A DNA stretch of 64,000 nucleotides from Crambe crambe (taxonomy: Eukaryota > Porifera > Demospongiae > Poecilosclerida > Crambeidae): positions 4,144,099 through 4,208,098 of the forward strand of contig OZ004595.1 of NCBI GenBank assembly GCA_963924555.1. The letters run 5' to 3'. Positions 1 through 11,559 of this stretch are shown piece after piece; the stretch's first letter is position 1, and each line of letters begins with the position of its first letter. The position numbers were made by a program, and so were the translations under genes. The notes beneath the pieces are model-generated. The model was not told the origin of the DNA, ran no database searches, and saw only the letters and a list, made by a program, of their open reading frames with translations.

Positions 1-127
1 TCAATGTTTCTCACTTTGTGAATAGAGGCTAATCTCCAAGTGCCAGAAATCTAAGAAATTATTATTACTCACTAATTGCGTGAGCAAGTGAAACTTTTAT
101 AATCTACTATTTGCTAAATAAAAATAA

Positions 128-300
128 TAATCAAGGCTTCAGAAACCAAGCATTAAGCGATCATGAATGTCGAGTTCTTTCTACTGTTACCACTTTATAG
201 ATTTACTTCAGGACACCATCCTATTGTGGCTTATTCAAACAAAGATGCAGGGCCAGATGAAGAGATTTTGGCCAGAAAAGGTGATTTTGATCACTTTTAG
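128..300 (+). pseudogene. 5' fragment related to the 3.7 kb membrane-protein gene
   Basis: The ATG at 163 opens a short frame that begins MNVEFFLLLPLY and has TSGH at the presumed signal cleavage region. This is nearly the same as the start of the intact gene at 3673, and the AATAATAATCAAG(G/C)CTTC sequence upstream is shared too. The similarity stops about 25 codons in and the frame closes after about 45 codons. It could be a truncated duplicate, or a signal-peptide exon ending at a good donor (AAAAG then GTGATT near 280), but I found no partner exon downstream. The upstream match supports a duplicated promoter plus signal-peptide segment. Confidence 0.5.
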
Positions 301-559
301 CTGTCAATCGAGCGATCGAACAGCTAACAAGTGCCATAGCTTTCACCTACAGTGGCTTTCAAAATCTCCTGTTAGCTCAGAAAAGAATCCACTAGGATAT
401 TCTGTATCCAGATAATGTATCCGCACACAAAAATTTCCTTGTTCTGTCCAGCCAATGCTGTATAGCATCCTCTTCTGTTCAATCACTTTATTTCCAATTG
501 TAGCACATCCACAAAAACTAGTAGTGGTACTTAAGAAAGGCTTAGTCCTGGCATCTAAA

Positions 560-1130
560 ACTGGCAATAAAAGATAGAAAGCTTCCTTCAAAGGAGCTAC
601 AAACTATCCAAATAATCGTAGCAATAAGCATCATACCAACAGCATCAGCCAAACACAGACACGCGGTCAAATAGCCATTTTTAATAAGATTATGACGTAA
701 TCATGCAAATAAAAGTGCACATGAATTACTGCTGGTGTAACGACTGATTCTACTCTCTGTATCCTGAAAGCAATGTCCACTGACTCTAAATTGGATATTA
801 TAACGGAGATGTGGGTAAAGATTGTAACTACCAAGTTTCATAACCTAGGAGAAAACAGAAAATTTGTTTGCACGTGTCCATCATCAGCTAGCTCTGTTTC
901 ACTGATTGAACTCATTTGCATCCAACTCCAGATTACCTTGATCGTCCTCTTCTCCAAATATCATGTCCATGACTTCTTCTGAGTGGTTGCAAATGCATCA
1001 CAGGCTGCTTCACCAGACGCTGCAGCTGCCTCAGGAAACAGACCCATGGCAAAGAGTGCCAGTGCCAGAATTGTGACAATCTCTATTCCCCCTCTGACGA
1101 CAACACCCAGCAAGAGGCTAGCGAACCCTT
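560..1130 (-). other. possible remnants of a multi-pass membrane protein
   Basis: On the minus strand two stretches read as hydrophobic segments. One lies around 1040-1115 (contains VTILALALFAMGLFPEAAAA) and one around 610-690 (contains ADAVGMMLIATIIWIV). The first can be joined through a very short GT-AG intron to an acidic C-terminal frame ending near 880. I recognise no family, the junctions are guesses, and no start exon was found. These may be decayed exons. Confidence 0.2.
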
Positions 1131-1449
1131 ACAATGGTAAGCTTTACTTCCCACCCATGATTAACTAGTGGTTCCAGAATCATAGAATTTGGTCGGCTTG
1201 TTGCCACATGTGGCACACCCAACATGTTATTTGTCAATGTCATCTGAGGGCATAGCCAGGTGTTTTGTTGTATATCCTCCAACCATTTAGAATGTTGTTT
1301 GTTTGATTTTGGCTTTCTAAATTTTAGAAAATGGGCTGTCGGTGATACATTAGCAAAGCCTGTGGCATATTTCTTGTCATATGCAGTTCCAATTAAATGT
1401 ATGTATACCAACTGTATACTGGTGTTAGGGTGTTATACACCATAATTAT

Positions 1450-3400
1450 GATAGTTTGACTTGCACATGGGGGTTGGTGAAGGTACATCTATTGCTCTGT
1501 ATAGCTCTAGCTATGCTTTGTGGATTCATTTTTGTGGCTACAAATGAAGTGTCTTCACACCCTGGTACTTAGCATTTCTGGGCGATGAGCCCACCTTGTG
1601 TTGGCATATTCATAACTTTATTGATATCTACCCTATAGGGCTGGCAGATGGCTGCATCAAGAGGCAACTGGAGAGATAGGGCATACTCCCAAGCTGGCTC
1701 ACATACCTATTGTCTCTGTGTTGATGTGTGGCTCTGATAGCTATTACATATTTGCCTTGTATCTCTACTCATAATCTATATCGACTCTTTTAATAATTCA
1801 TTATCAACAACTGATTACCTTGTGGTCAGGTATGGATGTTCGTACGAAAAAGGTAGAGCTAGAGACGCATGAAATTGTAGCGTGTATAACGCACTTTCTA
1901 CCGTTGGGAACAAAATGTATTTTGCATGAGTGTAACTTCAGTTCATGGTCTCAAAGATGGTGCAGTATTTAAGTCATGGCCACTTACAGAAAATCCAGTT
2001 GCACCTCTACCGTCAAGGCACTTGTTTCCAAGTGATCGTGACCTCGTGTATCTGGAAATAACAACTTTTTCACATAGTTAGATAGGTCTATGTGATAGCA
2101 GGAATTATAAGTTAAACTAAACGGGAGCTGGTCCAAATAAAATTGTATGGGGCCCTATGACTTCCGGTTCCGCTGGTGTAACGACTGCATTTCTGGCAAC
2201 ATGGGAAATTATGCGCCCCTGGGGGATAAGGGTTGTGTTTTAAACATAGTGGCTTACTGGGCATGTAAAGTCAGTATATTTTAAGCCAGTAAGAAAAAGT
2301 TGTCTAGTGGACATGCACTTGGATACTAGTATCCGGATACAAGTATTCCTGTATCTGGATACATAGAATGGCACACTTGACTTGCTCTCTGTAATATGTG
2401 TTGATCATGTGCACACAGGAACTGGCTCTTGTGTAAGCGCATGTGCCACATAAATTAGTCATTTCCAGTCCAGCACTGGTGCCAAGCCATACCGACTCAC
2501 TGGCTAAGTTATCACTATTCTTGTATGGCCCTCTGTTATAGTGGTACATAGAGACTAATCTTTTGTTATTTTGACCAAGGTATAGGCCAGATGAGCAGCA
2601 AGACACAGGAAAGCCCTACATACAGCTGGACCAGCTACCAAACTCACAACTTTCTTGCCAATAAAAACACAGCATGCAACTCCACCCACGTAAAATCATA
2701 GTACATTCTGTCGATTGACATGCCATCCCTACATAGAGAGTGTAGAGTGAGGGGCCCCAGATGAGAGACAGATTCTTGACACACTATCTCTACATGGAGA
2801 GCTACCATAGAGAGGGTTATTTTGTACAGAGTATATATATACAATGGTATTTTAGATTGTCCTTTGTTAAGAGGTTTATTCTTTTGTAGTCTCCAAGTGC
2901 CAGATTGTTAAAGTCCAGCTTCTTTACTAATGTCACTCACTGATATGAAATCTTTTTAAAAGGTTATTATACTTTCTAATGAAAGCACTACAGTGCTAAC
3001 CTTCAGCGCATCACATAAATATAAAATATCTATAAATTGGCATGTGTATTCCATATCGATGAGCAAGCAGTGTCTGTCGGCTTAGTTGACAAGAAGCATA
3101 CACTCCATATTCTCATTTTGAATCCCCAGCAATCATCAGTGCCTGCATGTGCATGTAAAATACTGCTTGGAGATGGTCTAATGAATCGATTGTACTACAA
3201 AGCATGCAGGCATACTAGACTAAGTAAATAATAATAGCCATAGCTAGTTAAAACACTCCAGCTAGGTATGAGTTTCATAATGCTGTTGTGTTGCTCTACA
3301 CCACAGACACAGAGCTAGAGCTCACCTGTAGATGAATAGGTAATGGTCAACAAACATACAATAGCATGTGTGCACATTATATGGATCTTCAGGAATAAAG
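1450..3400. other. no gene seen
   Basis: No credible exon chain was found. The stretch holds only short unrelated open frames. The phrase TCTCCAAGTGCCAGA occurs both near position 30 and near 2890, a small sign of local duplication. Confidence 0.4.
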
Positions 3401-3672
3401 CCTTTATCACTGGAGAGTATCGTCTAGACATCGTTAAGGCTGAAATTGAAGCACTCTAATTGCTACTGGCAGCGTGGTAGATGTAACAGATACACACACC
3501 AACTGAGTACTAGAACCGCGCTGAGGGTTAATTAAGATACTGAGTGAAAGTTTACAGTTATAGTGTTTGTTCAAATAAAAATAATAATCAAGCCTTCGAT
3601 GCATATATAAAGCTGGACTGAAGTACTGCAGCATGAGTAATCAAAGCATTACATGTTCAATATTTAAGTGTC

Positions 3673-5151
3673 ATGAATGTCAAGTTCCTTCTACTGCTAC
3701 TACTTTATCCTTACAGCTTCACTTCAGGACACAATCCAGAAGATAGAGTTACTGCATCGTGTCCTACATGGTACCACATGACCTCAGATGGCAAGTGTGA
3801 ATGTGGTGAAGATTTCGAAAGTGAAATATTATGCAGCACAAACAAGAGAGTTGAACTGCTGAATGAGTTCTGTATGGGTTATGATAATGCCAGTAAAGTC
3901 ACAGTCCTTGGACAATGTCCATATTCGGAAAAGAATACCTTCTTTTATGAATTGCCACAAGACGTGGAAGATTTGAATAACTTCACATGTAGTTGGTTGA
4001 ATCGTAGAGGTCTGTTATGCAGCCACTGTGACGAGTCCCTGGGAGTTGCTGTACTGACCTACAGTTACGAGTGTACAAAGTGTCTGGGGATGTTGCGTGG
4101 ATGGTTGCTCTACTTCACTCTCACACTAGTTCCACTAACAGTCTTCTTCCTTGTCATCATATTCTGCAACATTCGTGCAACAGCAGCTCACATGAATGCA
4201 ATGCTATGTATCACACATATCATGCTATCAGATATGAATGGTAAACCAAGTTTGATCATTAAATATTCCTATGTGAAATTCTTTGTAACTATCTCGGGTT
4301 TTTGGAATTTGGACTTTTTCCGTTATATTTATCCTCCATTCTGCATTAGCGAACACTATTCCACTTTGAAGGTGCTGTCCTTTGAGTACATCCCTGCCAT
4401 TTATATTCTAATTCTCATCATATCATTATACACTTCCATAGAGTTGTATGATCGAAATTACAGACTGCTAAGGGTTCTTTGGAAGCCCTTCAGAATGTGC
4501 TTATTCTTCATGCAACGATATTCATTCTTGAACTTGAAAATAAATGTAAAGTCTAACCTCATCAATGCATTCGCAACTTTTATCATACTGGCATATTCAA
4601 AAATATTGAGCACTAACTATGCTCTTTTTAGTTCTGCACCACTTTTCCTAGACAACGGATCTCAATTTCATGCAAATGAAATTCCAACATTGTATAATGC
4701 CACTAAGCCTTACCTTGGTGCTGAACACAAGCCTTACTATATAGTAGCTATGATCATTCTTATTCTATTCAACATATTTCCAATCGTTCTCCTGGTCTGT
4801 TATCCCACTAAAACCTTCCAAAAGTTACTCGGTTGTTTTCCTAGAGTTCGCTGGGATTACCTTCACATCTTCATGGATTGCTTTAAAGGCTGCTATAAAA
4901 ATGGAACTAACGACACTCTGGACTATCGCTATGTTGCTGGACTATACTTAATCATCAGATTGATATATCCCATGACTGATGATAATGTCAACGTGATGCT
5001 TCTCCTGTCTGCCACTCTCCTATTTGGAATTTTACGTCCATATAGAAATGACTTGTACAATCGACTTGATTGTGCTCTTTTTGGGATCTATACAGCAGTA
5101 ATAATATGTGCTATGTGCAGTTTCTATATACCAATAGGAAGCATGATATAA
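3673..5151 (+). CDS. Cys-rich seven-pass-like membrane protein (single exon)
   Basis: An intact, intronless 492-residue frame. Residues 1-18 form a signal peptide (MNVKFLLLLLLYPYSFTSG). The N-terminal ectodomain to about residue 137 is Cys-rich (CECGEDF, LLCSHCDESLG and YECTKC) with several N-glycosylation sites (NAS, NFT). About seven to eight hydrophobic spans follow, starting near residue 140 and ending at the C terminus, with an ILRPYRND turn before the last span. This architecture resembles large uncharacterised families in sponges. It is likely a cell-surface receptor or transport-like protein, but no ligand or activity can be inferred. The ATG at 3673 is chosen because it starts the signal peptide and is shared with the fragment at 163. 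Being intronless among intron-rich neighbours suggests spread by retroposition or local duplication. Confidence 0.75.
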   Translation: MNVKFLLLLLLYPYSFTSGHNPEDRVTASCPTWYHMTSDGKCECGEDFESEILCSTNKRVELLNEFCMGYDNASKVTVLGQCPYSEKNTFFYELPQDVEDLNNFTCSWLNRRGLLCSHCDESLGVAVLTYSYECTKCLGMLRGWLLYFTLTLVPLTVFFLVIIFCNIRATAAHMNAMLCITHIMLSDMNGKPSLIIKYSYVKFFVTISGFWNLDFFRYIYPPFCISEHYSTLKVLSFEYIPAIYILILIISLYTSIELYDRNYRLLRVLWKPFRMCLFFMQRYSFLNLKINVKSNLINAFATFIILAYSKILSTNYALFSSAPLFLDNGSQFHANEIPTLYNATKPYLGAEHKPYYIVAMIILILFNIFPIVLLVCYPTKTFQKLLGCFPRVRWDYLHIFMDCFKGCYKNGTNDTLDYRYVAGLYLIIRLIYPMTDDNVNVMLLLSATLLFGILRPYRNDLYNRLDCALFGIYTAVIICAMCSFYIPIGSMI

Positions 5152-6870
5152 TTTTTATAACCTTTCTTTTCTGCCAGCACTGTACACATTAATGTTATTG
5201 TTGTACAGTTTGGCATCTATATTATTTCCACGTCATACATCACATTTAGTTAAGGTATGTAGTCGCACACTAGCAACATTTTTAATGAATTTCTTTTAGC
5301 ATATCAACTAAACTTCTTTACAGCAACTAGCAAATAATTATGTAGTATTATAAATATTCTATTACAATTTTCATGTTTTTTTTATGATGAAGTGACAGAT
5401 GACAAATGATAAAGATAAAATTTCCTAATTTCCATAGTAACCATTATGATCTGATGGTTCTATTTATTCAGAGAATTGAACCCTTTACCTATCAAAGGGG
5501 TAATTATAATTGGGTGATTGAAGTACTAAAGTTAGTGGGAAAAGTATTGCAATACATTATATTGAGCCTGGCATCAGGCTGAACAGCTGGTTGGAATGCC
5601 TGTGTTATCAATAAAGAAGTGATCCTGTACAATTGGTCATGTATACAAGTTTCACTGTAGCAGTGATGCATAATGCCTAAGGACATGTAGTACCTGTAAT
5701 GTGTGAAAATTTAACTTCAGGATGCAATGTACATGTCAATAAACTTTAGGCTTAGGTAGGATTTCTCCAGTTATTCTATTCCACAATGCTCTACCTATTA
5801 TTCCCTCGAATGCACCAATTATTACCCACTGTTCTCACTAATATGCCATTGCCATAAACTAACAGCTACATCTAGTTGTCTATATCATATGTGAGAAAAT
5901 CACTTATGATTCAGGTCCTAGGTGGGTAGGTAGCTAGGCACTATTACAGAAACCACCTCATCCATTATGCTCAAGATGTGCCCATTATTCTGGCATTATG
6001 CTTGATTCCAGGAAGTCCTGATTATTCCCAAAATTATGCTGGCATAATCTAAGCCTAGGATGTACATAAGTCCAGATTATCAGCATACAGTCTTGTGATA
6101 ACTTTATACCACCAAGGGTAATTATTTTCATCTGATAAAAATTTTCCCAATTTAAGAGTATAGATTTGTCTCATGAATAATTCACGAGTTAATGGACACT
6201 TGCTACTCATTGCAGAGAAATTCAACTACTAAGCTTTTCTGTTGTCAAATTTCTCGTGTTAACCAGATTTTGTACTTATTCATATTATACGAGCCAGTGG
6301 GCAGGGCCAGTTGAAAAGAAGCCACACTAGGTGAGTTATAACACTTTTTAGCTGCTTGATTGGCTCTTCGGGCTAAAAGCAATCAAAACTCAGGAGTGTT
6401 GTTTTTCTGGCTCATTTGGCCCTGCATCTCGGTTTACACAACTGGAATAAGCACAAAAGGTTATATGAACTGTAAGGTCATACATTAAAGGTCATGCCAT
6501 GTGTATAAATATTTGCGCATGCCAGGACGTACATACCACCAGCATCATGTCTCGGCACTTTAGGACATTAGTCAGTACATACCACGCATAATCGCTTCCA
6601 GCATCATATCTCTCGGTACTTCAAATTTTTTTTCCATGAAATGGTTGAAAATGGCTAATGGCCATATTTCTAGCTTCACTTTATGAGGTTTTTTATTCCT
6701 ACAGTATTTCACCCCCTTCCTTTTGGTTACATCACAATGACTTTATATCAAGAACAGCCCACAATGCAAAGCCATTCACATAATAATATTCAATGCAACA
6801 ATTGATTTTTGGAAATTAGATCATTTCGAGCATTCTCCATCATTACTGTACAGTAGACTAGTAGTAAACT
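5152..6870. other. intergenic or ATAD3 intron sequence without recognisable exons
   Basis: This stretch lies between the 3' end of the membrane-protein gene and the last ATAD3 exon seen. I looked on the minus strand for further ATAD3 exons (membrane segment, Walker motifs) and found none. Confidence 0.4.
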
Positions 6871-6880
6871 AGTTACTTAC

Positions 6881-8560
6881 TTTCCCTTGAGCTCAGCTTC
6901 TACTCGCAGCATTTCATTCTTGTGTCTCAATTCAGCTTCATATTCGATTGTTTCTAGGAGGGAAAATTGCAAAGTGAACACACCTCATGCTGAAAGTTGG
7001 GAATGACAGAACTAGGTATCAACAGTTTCTACGCTAGGATTCCAGCGAATCAGGTAGTCTGGTGCAGCCCACCCTTTACCAACCACGAGGGAAGGAAAGG
7101 CTGGTGACATACTTGGACCTGTGCACTAGTGGAAGTCTTATTATGACGTTAAACAGTAGTGTGCATTTATAAAATATTAACGTTCACATGTACGGCATGC
7201 ATCTTCGTAGTCGCTAAAATATGGAGCTACTTCAAGATGATAATGTGTCATTGAATATCAGAATACACAATTTAATGATATTCGAATTCATTCATTTAGC
7301 AAATTTCTTGCTAAAAGTACAAGTCTCAGTATTACATGCCTCCAGACCATTTCCTTCCCTTGCAGTTGGTAAAGGGTCGGCTATGTGAGACTACAAATCA
7401 GGTGAGATTATAGTACTTAAGACTAGTCTATGAACGGCCTTGTCCTTGGGCCATTCACAGCCACATTGTATAACGGTGCACATCCATTATTGCATCATAC
7501 AAGGTTCTACAAACTAAAGGTTAATTCTGTAAGCACATACGTCTCCTCATGGCTTCCTGTTTCTGCACAGACTCTTCCTGCTTCTGTAAGTTGTCTTCCT
7601 GCATCTTGCGCTAACAAAAGAGAATAGTTCAATGGATTATGTACCATACTACATACCACATCAATGAAGCTATTGTGTACTATGAAGTACTGCATTGTGG
7701 GAAAATTTTTTTGTGGTTTTGAGGGAATTTTTATATTGGGAAATTTTCGTTTGTTAGTATAATGATGGCAATTACAAGTTATTAGGTAAAGGTCTCCACA
7801 AGTAAAAGCAAAGAAGATCAGTATAAAGATTATATGCCTGGGGCAGGGTTGCCCACACTGGTTGACAGTGGCCATTTTGGCCACCACTTGGCTATTTTTT
7901 GGCTACCACTCATACTTAGCTATAGTTGTACCACATATCAGTGATGGTTTTAATCATCCAAAGGAACACAATCTTATAAAGTGGGCATGGCAAATAAATT
8001 TCGGCTACCACTCAAGAATCCTGGGCAGAACCCTACTGGGGTATTTGAAAATTAATTAGTAGGGTAAGTTACTTGCTGCACAAGTTGGTCATCGTATCTG
8101 CGGCGAGCCAGCTGATCCTGATACTGAGACCGTTGCTGGTGTTCTTTGGTCTCTGCTCCAAGAGTTTTCCTCTTCTCCTCCTGCTCAATGCGGATTCGCT
8201 CTGCCTCATACTGACGAATGGCAAGTTCTTGTTTCTACATACAATAACTAGTGGGTCATATTGTGGATTTAATTCATGGCTAACTGTAGCCTCAATTGAA
8301 ATAACTATATAGAGGAAGAAGAGCACTAGCTAGAAGAAACCAACCCAATAGCATGCATGTACACAGTACAGGTTCATAATGATGCCAACATGTATAACAT
8401 CAATGGGCATGCATGCATGAACTGCACACTTCACTTGGGACAACACAAACTTGTTGTAAGACCCCTATAGGAAAAAAATTATTTGCAGGGCACAAACTGG
8501 TGTTGAAGAATTTGTGAGGTGGTAGCTGGCTGGATGAAAAGATAAATTTATTACCGTTTT

Positions 8561-8594
<34 letters not shown>

Positions 8595-9023
8595 GAAACA
8601 ATATTCTATTTTTGCTAACGTACCTTAATTTCTTCTTGGTGTTTCATCTGATTGGTTGTTTCCTGCATCTTTGCCAAGTCCAGAGCTTCTCTAGCATGGG
8701 CTACAAGAAGGAAAAGACACTAAATCACTAATGTTCTGTTAAAAGAATTTGTGTGTACCTGAACTATCCAATTCTTTAACAGCCTTTGCTGCCCTCTCCA
8801 ATCCAGTAGGATCAAACTCCACCCATTTCTTACCTCCTTCGGGGAGTGGTACCTGGGCTTTTCCCTGTTTCTGCAAAATGCAACAAATCCAAGCTACCAC
8901 ACATTGCAAAATTAACTCATGGTTAACCTTGGGATCATTATTTCCTGGAGGCGGATACGCTCCAGCTCCAGCACTGTCACCTGGAGTCCCTGCATTAGGT
9001 TGCCTATTCCAGAACCAAGACAT
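6881..9023 (-). CDS. ATAD3: ATAD3 family mitochondrial AAA ATPase, 5' exons only
   Basis: Six exons join in phase: 9023-8928, 8870-8759, 8700-8624, 8234-8073, 7610-7541 and 6953-6881. They encode the N terminus (MSWFWNRQP), the FDPTGLERAAKA motif and a long charged coiled coil including EESVQKQEAMRR and ELRHKNEMLRVEAE. These match animal ATAD3, an inner mitochondrial membrane AAA+ protein of nucleoid and cristae organisation, at high identity. The last exon ends in a strong GTAAGT donor, so the gene should continue, but the transmembrane and ATPase exons are not seen in the remaining 6.8 kb. They may lie off the window or be lost. The start is 139 bases from the divergent TARDBP start. Confidence 0.85.
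7063..7386. mobile_element. MITE-like element with GGTAAAGGGT inverted ends
   Basis: It lies in an ATAD3 intron. The left end reads ACCCTTTACCAACC followed by AGGGAAGGAAA. The right end reads TTTCCTTCCCTTGCAGTTGG then TAAAGGGTCGGCT. The two are inverted copies of about 35 bases with few mismatches. The roughly 320-base length with no coding capacity fits a non-autonomous DNA element. The same terminal motif recurs elsewhere in the window. Confidence 0.5.
8559..8591. repeat. poly(T)-poly(G) tract
   Basis: A run of T followed by about 20 G in an ATAD3 intron. It is the complement pattern of the poly(C)-poly(A) tract in the neighbouring TARDBP intron. Run length is prone to sequencing error. 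Confidence 0.8.
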
Positions 9024-9162
9024 TCTTCTCCCTCAATTGACACGTGAATACCGCATACTTACTTTCTCTATTTTTACGACAATATTATTTTTCAGCAGTC
9101 ACGCATGCATGCGCATATGCCTGCGCTGCACTGCAGGTACGTCATTCCGTGAAGATTCAAGA
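9024..9162. promoter_or_regulatory. bidirectional promoter ATAD3 / TARDBP
   Basis: Only 139 bases separate the two start codons. Around 9101-9117 it holds ACGCATGCATGCGCATATGC, alternating CATGCGCAT sequence resembling NRF-1 sites (GCGCATGCGC), which are common in bidirectional animal promoters. Promoter function is inferred from gene arrangement. Confidence 0.6.
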
Positions 9163-11113
9163 ATGTCAGAAGACAGTTATGTTTTTGTGTGCTTGGATGA
9201 AAATTCCAAAGAAGATGGTGTTGAGTTACCGCTAGAAGACAATGGCACTTTGCTGCTCTCTGTCTTGCAATCTCAATTCGACGGAGCATCGGGACTTAAG
9301 TATAGGTGAGCTGGCAGCGTACATATCTCTAAATAATGCCCACCACACCCCATTGTAATTGCAGGAATCCTTCCTCTGGAACATGGAGAGCTATAAAACT
9401 ATCAGAAGGACTTCTCTGTGCACCTGACAAGGGTTGGGGAGACACCATGTATGTGGTGGTTACTGTCCCAGTAAAAGCTGTGGGGGGAATCCAGTCAGCA
9501 GAGGAAGAGGTGGAAGGGGGAGAAAGTGGAGACAGGGGAGCCAAAGGAGAAGAATTAGCTTGTGATGATGAGTTTGGTTCCGTAGGATATTCATCAGATA
9601 GTTATAAACGCAAGCTTGAGGATGAAGAGGGACAGAGAGCTCCTAAGAACCCTCGGTCACGCTCACCTGATAATTATGTGAGTTTAACATCAAAAAAAGG
9701 ATATCAAGTGAACCCTGTTGATTACGTGCACTTGCTCTCTAGCCAAAACAAGCCTCTCCTGCAACTGGGCCCACCCATCGAAACCAAGAGGACCTCATCA
9801 TTCTGGGACTCGAGTGGACAGTCACTGATGAGGAATTGAGAAAGTATTTTGAGCAGTTTGGTGAAGTTGCACATTGTGAGGTTAGTGGCTTACTGGTGTT
9901 TCTTTGAGTAACTATTAAGTTAGAGTACTTGATTTCCCATCGCATATGTTGTGTCATTTGTGGTTCACATTTCAGGTGAAAAAGGATGTGAGAACTGGAA
10001 AAAGCCGTGGATTTGGTTTTGTGAGGTATGGAGACCGATCAGTTCAAGCTAGTGTATTCGAGTCCTCGCACACTATCAAAGGTCGGAGAGTGGAGCTCAA
10101 ATACCCCAAACAGGTAAAAGGTTACCACTCAGAGACATTGGGCAGCTGATGGATTCATTAAGTTATTCTTACTTTCTATTCAAGAGTGCTTCTTATTTGC
10201 CAAGCAAGTTATTTGTGGGGTGTTTACCACTGAAACCAGAGGTGAGCAATGATGAAATGACTGAGTACTTCTCACAGTATGGAAGGCTTACTGATGTCTA
10301 CATCCCTCGGCCTTACAGGTATAGTCACTCCCTACCCCAATAAACACACTACATAATTATTACTGACCATTTTCATAGGGGTTTTGGCTTTGTTACTTTC
10401 ATTGATCCTGTTGTGGCCCAAAAGGTGGTGAACATGCAACACACTATTCGAAAATCAAACCTCAACGTCTCCATTGCTGATCCCAAAGGAGGTCCCCCCA
10501 GAGGTGGCTCTCAGTTCCATCCTGACCCATTTGGTAGGTCTATCAATAGATTTAGCAGAGCATTACACAGCATACAATCGTGATGAGAGGTTCTGGTTGA
10601 AGATTTATTATGAGTTCACATCTGACAATAATTAATTTTTCCACCTAATAGCAGGGCCTCGGTACTCTTATTCTTCAGGACAGCAAAGCTTTCCAATGGG
10701 GTATGGAGCCAGTCAGCCAGTAGCCACCTTCCAAAGACCAGGTGTTCCAGATGCCCAGAATCAAAGCACAATAGTAAGTGCAATTGCTCAGTTCTAGTGT
10801 GTGCAGGACACTTAGAGGAGCTTGTCTGTTTATTGTATGCATGGTCAGCTCCTATTCCTCTCCTGCTAGAGAACTCCCTTGACTATCCCATACCTCCCTC
10901 CTTCATGGGGGTGTGGTCCTCAGTGAGGGAACATTTGATAGCTCACAGATATTAAGTACAGTACACAATATCAATGAGTCCTCCAAGACAAGTAAAATTT
11001 TCTTTTGTGCTCCATGTGGGAGGGGGCATATCCCCCTCCGCACTCTCCCCCTTGCTGTGGCCTAATGGCCATGCGGTCATCTATACTATACCATGTGCAG
11101 ATCCACTCCCCAA

Positions 11114-11144
<31 letters not shown>

Positions 11145-11396
11145 AAAAACAACAACAAAAAAAACCAAAAAAAACCTGGCTCATGTATGTGGATAATAAT
11201 GTCCCCTCTAGCCCCATCCGTGGCACTTATATTGAGTGGGTATGTCTTATTTTCTTTGCAGAGTACTATGCAGACATTACCTGGAGGTGGAGTTCAAGGG
11301 ATCCCCCGTGCTCAAGGCACTGCTGGACAGGCAGGAATGACTGGCATGAGTAGACCTCAGCAAACTTATGGCCAGTCACCCTGGCCAATCAGATAA
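9163..11396 (+). CDS. TARDBP: TDP-43 RNA-binding protein
   Basis: Eight exons join in phase (9163-9305, 9365-9677, 9743-9880, 9976-10113, 10185-10318, 10379-10533, 10655-10773, 11262-11396) to give 424 residues, against 414 in human. The N-terminal oligomerisation domain (residues 1-78) keeps GLKYRNP and the APDKGWG motif. A basic KRK near residue 118 could be the nuclear localisation signal. RRM1 (about 165-240) has DLIILGLEW and GFGFVRY. RRM2 (about 250-330) has KLFVGCL and GFGFVTF. The tail from about 340 is Gly/Gln/Ser-rich but less glycine-rich than in vertebrates. TDP-43 is a nuclear hnRNP that binds UG repeats and regulates splicing and its own mRNA. A polyadenylation signal is at 12069. 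Confidence 0.93.
11114..11149. repeat. poly(C)-poly(A) tract in last TARDBP intron
   Basis: About 21 C followed by about 15 A, then CAACAACAAAAAAAACC. It sits about 110 bases before the last exon's acceptor. It could form C-rich RNA structure, or may be a slippage-prone transposon tail. Confidence 0.75.
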
Positions 11397-11530
11397 TGGA
11401 GAGAGGGAGGGGGTGGGGTGGGTGGGTGGGGAATGAGGAGGTCATGGGGAAGAGGTGGAATGGTGGTGGTGTGGTGGGGTGTGCTGTTTAAGTGTGGCAT
11501 GTGATTATGAGTGATGGAGATGACTGTATG
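11397..11530 (+). promoter_or_regulatory. GT/G-rich TARDBP 3' UTR segment
   Basis: Right after the stop codon the sense strand is G- and GT-rich (GGGTGGGGTGGGTGGGTGGGG, then GTGGTGGTGTGGTGGGGTGTG). TDP-43 proteins bind UG-rich RNA and vertebrate TARDBP autoregulates through its 3' UTR, so this could be a binding region. The GGG runs could also form a quadruplex. Function is inferred. Confidence 0.4.
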
Positions 11531-11559
11531 CAGAGGGAAGAGAATTGTGTGGGATCAAG

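Noticed and set aside
7507-7887. 126-residue minus-strand frame in the ATAD3 region
   Set aside because: It is out of frame with the ATAD3 exon it covers and includes intron sequence.
9336-9839. Taking the whole long plus-strand frame as one TARDBP exon
   Set aside because: The frame runs through an intron at 9678-9742; RRM1 needs the other frame from 9743, confirmed by phase and conserved motifs.
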